From Arthrobacter sp. FW306-07-I (GTDB lineage Bacteria > Actinomycetota > Actinomycetes > Actinomycetales > Micrococcaceae): a stretch of DNA of 64,000 nt. The position numbers and the translations under genes were made by a program. Shown here piece by piece: positions 1 to 7,478 of the stretch (positions are counted from its first letter, which is position 1; the number at the start of each line of letters is the position of its first letter). The stretch is taken from positions 930,001 to 994,000 of the forward strand of contig NZ_CP084550.1 of the NCBI RefSeq assembly GCF_021800405.1, written 5' to 3'. Under the pieces are notes generated by a model. It made no database searches. It saw only the letters and a list, made by a program, of their open reading frames with translations, and was not told the origin of the DNA.

Positions 1-957
1 CAGGTGGACAAAGCCGACGTCACGGTAGTGGGCGTCCCCTTTGACTCAGGCGTTTCCTACCGTCCGGGAGCCCGCTTCGGCGCCAATCATGTCCGCGAGG
101 CGAGCCGCCTGCTGCGTCCCTACAACCCCGCCTGGGATGTGAGCCCGTTCGAAAACATCCAGGTGGCCGATGCCGGGGACATGGCGGTCAACCCGTTCAA
201 CATCAACGACGCCATTGAGACCATCCAGCAGAACGCGCTGGACCTCACCGCCGCGGGGAGCAAGCTGCTGACCCTGGGCGGGGACCACACCATCGCCCTG
301 CCGCTGCTGCGCGCCGCCGCCGAACGTGCGGGTGGACCCATTGCCATGCTCCACTTTGATGCCCACCTGGACACATGGGACACCTACTTCGGCGCCGAAT
401 ACACGCACGGCACGCCTTTCCGCCGGGCGGTGGAGGAAGGCATCCTGGACACCGAGGCCATCAGCCACATCGGCACCCGCGGCCCGCTTTATGGAAAGAA
501 GGACCTCGACGACGACCACCGCTTTGGGTTCGGCATCGTCACCTCCGCGGACGTCTACTACCAGGGCGTACTGGAGACGGTGGCCAAGGTCCGGGACCGG
601 ATCGGCAACCGCCCGCTCTATATCTCCGTGGACATCGACGTCCTGGACCCCGCCCACGCTCCGGGTACCGGCACTCCCGAGGCCGGCGGCATCACCAGCC
701 GCGAACTCCTGGAGATCATCCGGGGCTTCCGCGGCATGAACCTGGTGGGTGCCGACGTCGTCGAAGTCTCTCCTGCCTATGACCACGCGGAGATCACCGG
801 CGTTGCCGCCAGCCACGTCGCCTACGAACTGGTGACCCTCATGGCGGAGAACGCCGCTCCCGGAAGCCGTATTGGCGCGGAAAACGGATACGCGGCGCAG
901 GCTCTTGGCCAGGAAACCCGCCGCCCCGCCGGCTTCGCGGCCGCCACCAAGGAGTAG
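1..957 (+). CDS. speB: Agmatinase / ureohydrolase family protein, 5' end cut by window edge
   Basis: Ureohydrolase-fold enzyme expected to hydrolyse agmatine to putrescine and urea in the cytosol with a binuclear Mn centre. Counting from the GTG at nt 4, the metal ligands are visible: GGDHT (His95), HFDAHLD (Asp119, His121, Asp123) and [13 protein letters not shown] (Asp210, Asp212). The visible part is 317 residues. Family members usually carry about 30 more residues before this point, the reading frame is open to the window edge, and the GTG at nt 4 has no visible ribosome site, so the true start is probably upstream. A TPP-dependent enzyme follows after 4 bp with its ribosome site (AAGGAG) inside this gene's end, so the two are co-translated. 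Related ureohydrolases act on guanidinobutyrate or guanidine, so substrate specificity is inferred. Confidence 0.85.
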   Translation, partial: QVDKADVTVVGVPFDSGVSYRPGARFGANHVREASRLLRPYNPAWDVSPFENIQVADAGDMAVNPFNINDAIETIQQNALDLTAAGSKLLTLGGDHTIALPLLRAAAERAGGPIAMLHFDAHLDTWDTYFGAEYTHGTPFRRAVEEGILDTEAISHIGTRGPLYGKKDLDDDHRFGFGIVTSADVYYQGVLETVAKVRDRIGNRPLYISVDIDVLDPAHAPGTGTPEAGGITSRELLEIIRGFRGMNLVGADVVEVSPAYDHAEITGVAASHVAYELVTLMAENAAPGSRIGAENGYAAQALGQETRRPAGFAAATKE

Positions 958-961
958 GGCC

Positions 962-2650
962 GTGACGGTATCGGACGGGCCCGCCCCGGCACAGGGGAGC
1001 GGCGTCCGCAATGGCGGGGACCTCGTCGTCGAGACCCTCGAAGCGCTGGGAGCCAAGACGGTCTTCGGCATCCCGGGCCAACACGCCCTGGGCCTCTTCG
1101 ACGCCATGGGCCGCGGCAACCTGCATTTCGTCTCCTCCCGGGTGGAAAACAACAGCGCCTTTGCCGCAGACGGGTACTCCCGCGCCACCGGCGAAGTGGG
1201 CGTGCTGTTCCTCTCCACCGGCCCCGGCGCGCTGACCTCGCTCGCCGGCCTGCAGGAGGCCTACGCCACGGGTGTGCCCATGGTGGTGGTGGCCAGCCAG
1301 ATTCCTTTGGAGGGCCTGGGCGCGCGGCGCAAGGGCATGCTGCACCAGCTGGACGACCAGAAAGCCTCCGCGGCAAACGTCACCAAGAGCCAGCGGCTCA
1401 TCCAGCACGCATCCGGCATCCCCTCCGCGATCCAGGACGCCTGGACCGAGGCCATCTCCTCGCCCCAGGGGCCGGTGTGGCTGGAGATCCCCCAGAATGT
1501 GCTCCTGGATCCGATCATGGTTCCGCCGGTGGAGGATGCCCTTGCCGAAGCGGCGGACAACCCGCCCCGCATCGAACTGGTGCGCGAGGCCGTGAAGTGG
1601 CTGGAAGCAGCAAAACGCCCGGCCATCATCGCCGGTGGCGGGACCCGCCGCGGGAGGGCGGAGAAGTCGCTGCTCTCGATCGCAGAGAAGCTGCGCGCAC
1701 CGGTCATCTGCACCCCAGGCGGCAACGGCGCTTTCCCTTGGAACCACGAGCTGTCCCTGCAGTCCTGGATTGAGGACCGCTACATGACCGACGTCCTGGA
1801 GGACGCCGATGTCCTGGTGGTGATCGGCTCGTCCCTTGGCGAGGTCACCTCCAACTACTTCACCTTCGAGCCCCGGGGCAGGATCATCCAGATCGACGCC
1901 GAGCCCCGCGTGCTGGAGTCCAACAGGCCGGGGCTGGGTATTCGGGCCGACGCCGGCCAGGCGCTCGCGGCCCTCGATGAGGCGCTGCAGCCCGGCGGGA
2001 CTGCAGCGCCGGACTGGCATGGCAGAACCCCGGAAGCACTGGTCAGTGAATCCCTCGCCAAGGTCCGCGCCCGGCTGGAATCGCAGGACCTGGCCAAGGA
2101 ACTGAAGTTCATGGCCGACATCCGTGAGGCCGTTCCGGCGGACATGCAGACCTTCTGGGATATGACCATCGCCGCGTACTGGGGCTGGTCCTGCTGGGAC
2201 GCGCGGCAGGGGCAGTTCCATTCCGCGCAGGGTGCCGGCGGGCTGGGCTTCGCATTCCCCGGTGCCATTGGCGCGGCCGTGGGGCTGGAAACACTGGGCA
2301 AGCCAGCACGGGTGCTTGCCGTCTCCGGGGACGGTTCGTCCATGTATTCCATCGCGGAACTGGCGACGGCAAGGCAGCACAATGTCCCGGTCACCTGGCT
2401 GATAGTGGACGACGGCGGCTACGGCATCCTGCGCGAGTACATGGTGGGCGCGTTCGGCAAAGCCACTGCCACCGAACTCGCCCGGCCGGACTTCGTGAAG
2501 CTCGCTGAATCCTTTGGCGTGCCGGCCACACGCGTGCCCCCGGAGGGTGTGGGGGACGCGCTGAAGGCGGGATTCGCTGCCGACGGGCCCAACGTCGTCG
2601 TGGTTGAAACCCTGCTGAAGATGTTTGGTCCCACCCACCTGGGCGGCTGA
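962..2650 (+). CDS. Thiamine-pyrophosphate-dependent enzyme (acetolactate synthase / benzoylformate decarboxylase-like)
   Basis: 562-residue enzyme with the three-domain layout of TPP-dependent decarboxylases and synthases. The N-terminal domain has FGIPGQHALGLFDAMG and the cofactor-activating Glu62 in ENNSAFAADGYSR. The C-terminal TPP/Mg motif starts at GDG (456-458) and ends in DDGGYG (483-484) where the usual motif has NN. GTG 962 is chosen because AAGGAG lies 7 bp upstream and the gene starts 4 bp after the agmatinase stop. A perfect 13-bp terminator stem follows, so the pair closes an operon. It lacks a small regulatory subunit partner, which argues against a biosynthetic acetolactate synthase. 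Substrate is unknown; coupling to agmatinase suggests catabolism of a product of amidine or polyamine metabolism (inference). Confidence 0.8.
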   Translation: MTVSDGPAPAQGSGVRNGGDLVVETLEALGAKTVFGIPGQHALGLFDAMGRGNLHFVSSRVENNSAFAADGYSRATGEVGVLFLSTGPGALTSLAGLQEAYATGVPMVVVASQIPLEGLGARRKGMLHQLDDQKASAANVTKSQRLIQHASGIPSAIQDAWTEAISSPQGPVWLEIPQNVLLDPIMVPPVEDALAEAADNPPRIELVREAVKWLEAAKRPAIIAGGGTRRGRAEKSLLSIAEKLRAPVICTPGGNGAFPWNHELSLQSWIEDRYMTDVLEDADVLVVIGSSLGEVTSNYFTFEPRGRIIQIDAEPRVLESNRPGLGIRADAGQALAALDEALQPGGTAAPDWHGRTPEALVSESLAKVRARLESQDLAKELKFMADIREAVPADMQTFWDMTIAAYWGWSCWDARQGQFHSAQGAGGLGFAFPGAIGAAVGLETLGKPARVLAVSGDGSSMYSIAELATARQHNVPVTWLIVDDGGYGILREYMVGAFGKATATELARPDFVKLAESFGVPATRVPPEGVGDALKAGFAADGPNVVVVETLLKMFGPTHLGG

Positions 2651-2672
2651 CCGCAACCCTTTCGTACTGGAG

Positions 2673-2711
2673 CTCCCCCACTTCCTGCTGGAAGTGGGGG
2701 AGTTTCTGCTT
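2673..2711 (+). terminator. Rho-independent terminator after TPP enzyme gene
   Basis: A perfect 13-bp stem (arms 2673-2685 and 2690-2702, CTCCCCCACTTCC) with loop TGCT is followed by TTTCTGCTTCT. It lies 22 bp after the stop codon. Confidence 0.85.
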
Positions 2712-2761
2712 CTACCTGCCTCCTGACAAGTTCGTTTCCCTAAGCAACCTTTTCCTGATAC

Positions 2762-2778
2762 AGTTGCTTGCAGCAACT
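2762..2778 (+). promoter_or_regulatory. Palindromic operator candidate in front of the MarR gene
   Basis: AGTTGC-TTGCA-GCAACT is a perfect 6-bp inverted repeat with a 5-bp spacer, ending 18 bp before the MarR start. Size and placement match autoregulatory MarR operators. A related half, AAGCAACC, sits about 20 bp upstream. Confidence 0.55.
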
Positions 2779-2796
2779 AATCCTTTAGGGAGGATC

Positions 2797-3291
2797 ATGT
2801 CTGTCGCACCGGCCACTGCAGCCGACCTTGTCAGCCACATCTATGACCTGCAGCGCGCGCTGCGCTGCGTCACTATGATCAACGCCAAAGGCCAGGACAC
2901 CGGCATCGCCCTCCAGGGCGTGCTCAGGTTCATCGGCGAAGGGGAGACCCGGGCCGCGCACCTTGCAGAGCGCCTGGGGGTCAGTGCGCCGGTGCTCAGC
3001 CGGCACGTTGCCGAGCTGGCGGATGCGGGCCTGGTGGTCCGCACCCCGGATCCGGAGGATGGCCGGGCACAGCTGCTGGCACTCTCCCCGCAGGGGAAAG
3101 CGAAGCTGGCAGAGCTGGTGCAGCACCGGGCGGAGACGCTGCAGGCATACCTCGCCGACTGGAACGAGGACGACGCCACTGCAACAGCCGCGATGCTGAA
3201 CAAGCTCACCGCATCCCTGAAGAATTCCATCCGGGCAAGGGCGGCCGGAACCACCACTGAACACGAAAAGCAGGAGTCCATTAATGGCTAA
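2797..3291 (+). CDS. MarR family transcriptional regulator
   Basis: 164-residue winged-helix regulator. The HTH is around residues 45-85 (RAAHLAERLGVSAPVLSRHV followed by DAGLVVRTPDPEDGRAQ, the wing), and the C-terminal helices form the usual dimer interface. ATG 2797 is chosen over a TTG 33 bp upstream because AGGGAGG ends 3 bp before it and the TTG lies inside the palindromic operator. The stop codon overlaps the start of the following exporter by 8 bp, the standard arrangement for a MarR repressor controlling an efflux pump and itself. The effector is unknown. Confidence 0.85.
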   Translation: MSVAPATAADLVSHIYDLQRALRCVTMINAKGQDTGIALQGVLRFIGEGETRAAHLAERLGVSAPVLSRHVAELADAGLVVRTPDPEDGRAQLLALSPQGKAKLAELVQHRAETLQAYLADWNEDDATATAAMLNKLTASLKNSIRARAAGTTTEHEKQESING

Positions 3292-5518
3292 CGTCACCGC
3301 CGCCGCGGACCAGGAGCAGGAGCGCCAGCGCCAGCGGACCGCTAAACAGGAGTCGCGGCAATCCAAACGCCACGAACCCGGCGCGCCCATGAACCACCGG
3401 CAGATCATGGAGGCCCTGACCGGCCTTCTGGCTGCCTTCTTCACCGCGATCCTCAGCAGCACCATCGTGGCCAACGCGCTGCCGACCATCATGTCCGAGC
3501 TCAAGGGCACTCAGACGGACTTCGCGTGGGTCATCACGGCCGCGCTGCTGGCGAACGCCGCCACCACCCCCATCTGGGGCAAGCTCGCCGACCTCTTTGA
3601 CAAGAAGGTCCTGGTCCAGCTCAGCATTGTGATCTTCGTGGCCGGCTCGGTCATGGCCGGCTTCTCCGAGAGCATCCCGTTCCTGCTCACCGCCCGTGTG
3701 ATCCAGGGCATCGCCATGGGTGGCCTCACCGCCCTGGCACAGGCCATCATCGGCTCCATCATTCCGCCGCGTGAACGCGGCAAGTACTCCGGCTACATGG
3801 GCGCGGTCATGGCGGTTGGCACCGCCGGCGGCCCGCTGCTGGGCGGCTTCATCGTGGACAGCTCCCTTGGCTGGCGGTGGACCTTCTTTGTCTGCGTCCC
3901 GCTCGCCGTCGTCGCCCTGATCCTGCTCCAGGTGACGCTGAAGGTTCCGCACGTGAAGCGGCCCGCCAAGATCGACTGGCTCGGTGCCATCCTGCTCACC
4001 TCCGGCGTCAGCCTGCTCCTGATCTGGGTTTCCTTCGCCGGTAAGGCCGACTACTACGACTGGTGGTCCTGGCAGACCGCAGTGATGGTGGGCGGCGGCG
4101 TCCTCCTGCTCGCACTGTTGGTGCTGGTTGAGTCCAAGGTGTCCCAGCCGATCATTCCGCTGAAGATCATCTCCGAACGCACCACCGCCCTGGCCATCGT
4201 GGCTTCCGTTGCCGTCGGCGTGGCGATGTTCGGTTCCTCCACCTTCCTGGGCCAGTACTACCAGGTGGCCCGCGGCGCCACGCCCACCGAAGCCGGCCTG
4301 CTGACCCTGCCCATGATCGCCGGCAACCTCATCGGTTCGGTCGTCTCCGGCCAGCTGATCAGCCGCTATGGCAAGTGGAAGCGATTCCTGGTCGGCGGCA
4401 CCGTCCTGCTGATCGGCGGCCTGGCACTCGCCGGCACCATGGACCACACCACCGAACTCTGGCAGACCGGCCTCTACACGGGCATTTTCGGTATCGGACT
4501 GGGCATGCTCATGCAGAACCTGGTCCTGGCCGTCCAGAACACCGTACCGGCCAAGGACATCGGCTCCGCCAGCGCCTCCGTGGCCTTCTTCCGCTCCGTG
4601 GGCGGTGCCATCGGCGTGTCCGTCCTGGGCGCGGTCATGGCCAACCACGTGAAGGACCTGGCCACGGACGGCCTCGCGAAACTCGGCATCCAGGCTTCCG
4701 GAAACAGCGGTGCAACGCTGGACCTCAAGGACCTGCCCGCCCCGATCGCTGACATCATGCGCGCCGCCTACGGTGACGCCACGGCAGGCATTTTCATGAT
4801 CTCCGCCGCGGTCAGTGTGGTTGCCCTCATCGCCGTCATCTTCATCAAGGAAGTGCCGCTGCGCAGGACCGTTGACATCACCCCTGAAAAGGCGCTTGAA
4901 GCCAACGCCGCCGGTGAAGCAGGCATGACCGCGACCATGACCGGCCAGCTGCCCATGGTCTCCGCGGACGCTCCGAACGGGGATGCCCCCGCCGGTGACG
5001 CCCTCGCCGGGACCGGAATGGCCACGCGCAGTGCATCACGTGCCGCAGTGCCCGCTGCGGCGGCCAAGAGGTACGACGGCGGTGCTGCCGCTGCGGCAGC
5101 AGCGTCCGGCCGGGTAGCCACGGAGGACTTCGAGGAAGTCTTCGCCCGGAGCTTCAGTTCGGACGGACTGGACCTGCGGTCTGCGGATAACGCGGATAAA
5201 ATCGCCGATGCCGTTGCCAGTGCCGCTGCCACCCTGCAGAAACTGCAGGAAACCCAGCACCTGCTGGCCCGCCAGCAGGTGGAACTGGGCGGCCTGGTCC
5301 TGGACATCCAGGAGCAGCTTCGATCCCAGCAGGACGTTGCCGCCAAGCAGGCCGCCACTGCGGCGGAGCTCAGCAGGCTGCAGCGCAAGCTCCTGAAGGA
5401 ACGCAAGATCCAGGCAGCAGCCGCGCTGTACCTGGCCGGGCGTGGCAAGCACAGCGCCGCCACCCCGCCGGATGCGCCGTCTGCCGGTGCCGGTTCTGAG
5501 CCGGGCCAAGGACAGTAA
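3284..5518 (+). CDS. DHA2 (EmrB/QacA) MFS drug exporter with long C-terminal coiled-coil tail
   Basis: Proton-driven multidrug exporter of the 14-helix DHA2 family. Fourteen hydrophobic segments span residues about 45-525, with motif C as GTAGGPLLGGF and the loop RVIQGIAMGG. A 38-residue charged, Gln/Arg-rich N-terminus precedes helix 1. The protein is 744 residues, against about 480-530 for typical members. The extra 215 residues hold an Ala/Gly linker and then a heptad-rich helix (about 640-715, with LQKLQETQHLLARQQ and LSRLQRKLLKERK) that looks like a coiled coil. The gene overlaps marR by 8 bp and is presumably repressed by it. The tail may mediate oligomerisation or partner binding (inference). 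Confidence 0.85.
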   Translation: MANVTAAADQEQERQRQRTAKQESRQSKRHEPGAPMNHRQIMEALTGLLAAFFTAILSSTIVANALPTIMSELKGTQTDFAWVITAALLANAATTPIWGKLADLFDKKVLVQLSIVIFVAGSVMAGFSESIPFLLTARVIQGIAMGGLTALAQAIIGSIIPPRERGKYSGYMGAVMAVGTAGGPLLGGFIVDSSLGWRWTFFVCVPLAVVALILLQVTLKVPHVKRPAKIDWLGAILLTSGVSLLLIWVSFAGKADYYDWWSWQTAVMVGGGVLLLALLVLVESKVSQPIIPLKIISERTTALAIVASVAVGVAMFGSSTFLGQYYQVARGATPTEAGLLTLPMIAGNLIGSVVSGQLISRYGKWKRFLVGGTVLLIGGLALAGTMDHTTELWQTGLYTGIFGIGLGMLMQNLVLAVQNTVPAKDIGSASASVAFFRSVGGAIGVSVLGAVMANHVKDLATDGLAKLGIQASGNSGATLDLKDLPAPIADIMRAAYGDATAGIFMISAAVSVVALIAVIFIKEVPLRRTVDITPEKALEANAAGEAGMTATMTGQLPMVSADAPNGDAPAGDALAGTGMATRSASRAAVPAAAAKRYDGGAAAAAAASGRVATEDFEEVFARSFSSDGLDLRSADNADKIADAVASAAATLQKLQETQHLLARQQVELGGLVLDIQEQLRSQQDVAAKQAATAAELSRLQRKLLKERKIQAAAALYLAGRGKHSAATPPDAPSAGAGSEPGQGQ

Positions 5519-5540
5519 GGCCAGGACAGCAGTTCCTCCC

Positions 5541-5562
5541 TGCCATGGTTGGAGCCATGGCA
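5541..5562. terminator. Small hairpin downstream of the DHA2 exporter
   Basis: TGCCATGG-TTGGAG-CCATGGCA is a perfect 8-bp stem, 22 bp after the exporter stop and just before the stronger hairpin at 5568-5616. It has no T tract. It may be part of a tandem terminator. Confidence 0.4.
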
Positions 5563-5567
5563 ACGCC

Positions 5568-5616
5568 AAAGCCGCAGCCCGCACCCGGAAGACCTCCGGG
5601 AGCGGGCGGCGGCTTT
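5568..5616 (+). terminator. Long hairpin terminator between the MFS and ABC exporter genes
   Basis: Arms 5568-5589 and 5595-5616 pair over about 20 bp with two interruptions: AAAGCCGC/GCGGCTTT, GCCCGC/GCGGGC and CCCGGA/TCCGGG around loop AGACC. The 3' arm ends in TTT. No long U tract follows, as is common in actinobacteria. Confidence 0.65.
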
Positions 5617-5744
5617 GCTGCATGTGATGTCTTCCTCTGCCTGGTGCCGCCCTCCCCGTAAGCCCGGTTTCGGCAGGCTGTTCACCGGCGGAAAAGATGC
5701 CGGCGAGGGACCAAATGTCGGTGCCCATCACTAGAGTTGAGTCC

Positions 5745-7478
5745 ATGCTCCTCACCCTCATACGGCGCTACTCCAAACCGTATTCGCCGTACATCCTGGC
5801 TGTCGTCATTTTCCAGCTCGCGGCCACCATCGCTGCGCTGTACCTGCCCAGCCTGAACGCGCAAATCATTGACGAGGGCGTGGCACGCGGCGACACCGAT
5901 TTCATCTGGCGCACCGGCGCGGTGATGCTCCTGGTGGCCTTCGCCCAGGTGGCAGCGGCCATCGCCGGCGTCTACTTCGGCTCGAGGACGGCCATGGCGG
6001 TGGGCCGGGACCTGCGCCATGCGGTGTTCCGCAAGGTCACCAGCTTCTCCGCCAAGGATGTCAACGCGTTCGGCGCGCCCACGCTGATTACCCGGGGCAC
6101 CAACGATGTCCAGCAGGTGCAGATGCTCCTCCTCATGGGGCTGAACTTCATGGTGGCCACCCCCATCATGTGCATCGGCGGCATCATCATGGCGCTGCGC
6201 GAGGACATTAATCTGTCCTGGCTGGTCTGGGTCTCCGTTCCCCTGCTGGCCGTGGTGGTGGGCTACCTGGTGGTCCGGCTCATGCCGCTGTTCCGGTCCA
6301 TGCAGCGGAAGATCGACCGCATCAACGCCGTGCTGCGCGAGCAGATCATCGGTATCCGGGTGGTCCGGGCCTTCGTGCGTGAGCCGTTCGAGACCGAACG
6401 CTTCGGCGGGGCCAATAAGGAACTGGCGGACGTCTCGCTCCGCATCGGAGCCCTGTTCGTCCTGATGTTTCCGGCCATCAGCATGATCCTGCACCTGTCC
6501 ACGGCGGCAGTGCTCTGGTTTGGCGGGCAGCGGGTGGATGCCGGCGCCATGCAGGTGGGCTCGCTCACCGCGTTCCTGCAGTACCTGCTGCAAATCCTGA
6601 TGGCGGTCATGATGGGCACCTTCATGGCCATGATGATCCCGCGCGCCTCCGTTTGTGCTGACCGCATCGGCGAGGTGCTCGGCGTCGAGCCCTCCATCCA
6701 CGATCCCCAGCAGCCTCAGGCTCCGGCCACTCTCACCGGAGCGGTGGAATACCGAAACGTCACGTTCGCCTACCCGGGCGCCGAGTCTCCGGTGCTCAGC
6801 AACATCAGCTTCACCGCCCACCCGGGGCAGACCATCGCCATCATCGGGTCCACGGGCGCCGGGAAAACCTCCCTGTTGTCCCTCCTGCCGCGGCTGTATG
6901 ACCCCGTGGAAGGGCAGGTGCTGCTGGACGGTGTCCCGGTGGACAGGCTGGACCGCGCCGAGATCACCAAGAGGGTTGCGTTGGTGCCGCAGCGTCCATA
7001 TCTGTTCTCCGGCACCATCGAACACAACCTCCGGTTCGGCAAGACCGAGGCGACGGAACAGGAACTCTGGGATGCCCTTCGGGTAGCCCAAGGCGAGTCC
7101 TTTGTCCGCGAGAAGAAGAACGGGCTGGACGCAAGGATTTCGCAGGGCGGCACCAACGTCTCCGGCGGACAGCGCCAGCGCCTGTGCATTGCGCGTGCGC
7201 TCGTGACCAAACCCCGCGTCTACCTCTTTGACGACTCGTTCTCGGCCCTGGACGTGGCCACTGACGCCCGGCTCCGGGCCGCCCTCAAGGCCATTACCAG
7301 GGATGCCACCGTCATCATCGTGGCCCAGCGGATCTCCACCATCACCGAGGCCGACCAGATCCTGGTGCTGGACAACGGACGCATCGTGGACCGTGGCACG
7401 CACGAGGAACTCCTGGAAACCTCGCCCACGTACCAGGAAATTGTCGAATCCCAGCTGAGTGTGGAGGAAGTGGCATGA
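5745..7478 (+). CDS. ABC exporter subunit 1 (TMD-NBD half-transporter, degenerate NBD)
   Basis: 577-residue half-transporter with a six-helix exporter domain (about 15-310) and a nucleotide-binding domain (about 345-577). Walker A is GSTGAGKTS and the signature is VSGGQRQR. The Walker B follow-on residue is Asp497 (LFDD) where Glu is catalytic, and the switch position is Gln528 (VAQRIS) instead of His. This NBD therefore forms the non-catalytic half of an asymmetric heterodimer. ATG 5745 fits family N-termini and has TAGAGT 7 nt upstream (leaderless type). ATG 5715, with GAGGGA upstream, is an alternative. The stop overlaps the partner start by ATGA. Substrate unknown; lipids or drugs are usual for this class. 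Confidence 0.85.
   Translation: MLLTLIRRYSKPYSPYILAVVIFQLAATIAALYLPSLNAQIIDEGVARGDTDFIWRTGAVMLLVAFAQVAAAIAGVYFGSRTAMAVGRDLRHAVFRKVTSFSAKDVNAFGAPTLITRGTNDVQQVQMLLLMGLNFMVATPIMCIGGIIMALREDINLSWLVWVSVPLLAVVVGYLVVRLMPLFRSMQRKIDRINAVLREQIIGIRVVRAFVREPFETERFGGANKELADVSLRIGALFVLMFPAISMILHLSTAAVLWFGGQRVDAGAMQVGSLTAFLQYLLQILMAVMMGTFMAMMIPRASVCADRIGEVLGVEPSIHDPQQPQAPATLTGAVEYRNVTFAYPGAESPVLSNISFTAHPGQTIAIIGSTGAGKTSLLSLLPRLYDPVEGQVLLDGVPVDRLDRAEITKRVALVPQRPYLFSGTIEHNLRFGKTEATEQELWDALRVAQGESFVREKKNGLDARISQGGTNVSGGQRQRLCIARALVTKPRVYLFDDSFSALDVATDARLRAALKAITRDATVIIVAQRISTITEADQILVLDNGRIVDRGTHEELLETSPTYQEIVESQLSVEEVA

Noticed and set aside
3281..4648. 455-codon minus-strand frame under the DHA2 exporter
   Set aside because: Gly/His/Gln-rich shadow of a strongly biased GC-rich gene; the plus-strand frame is an unmistakable MFS protein.
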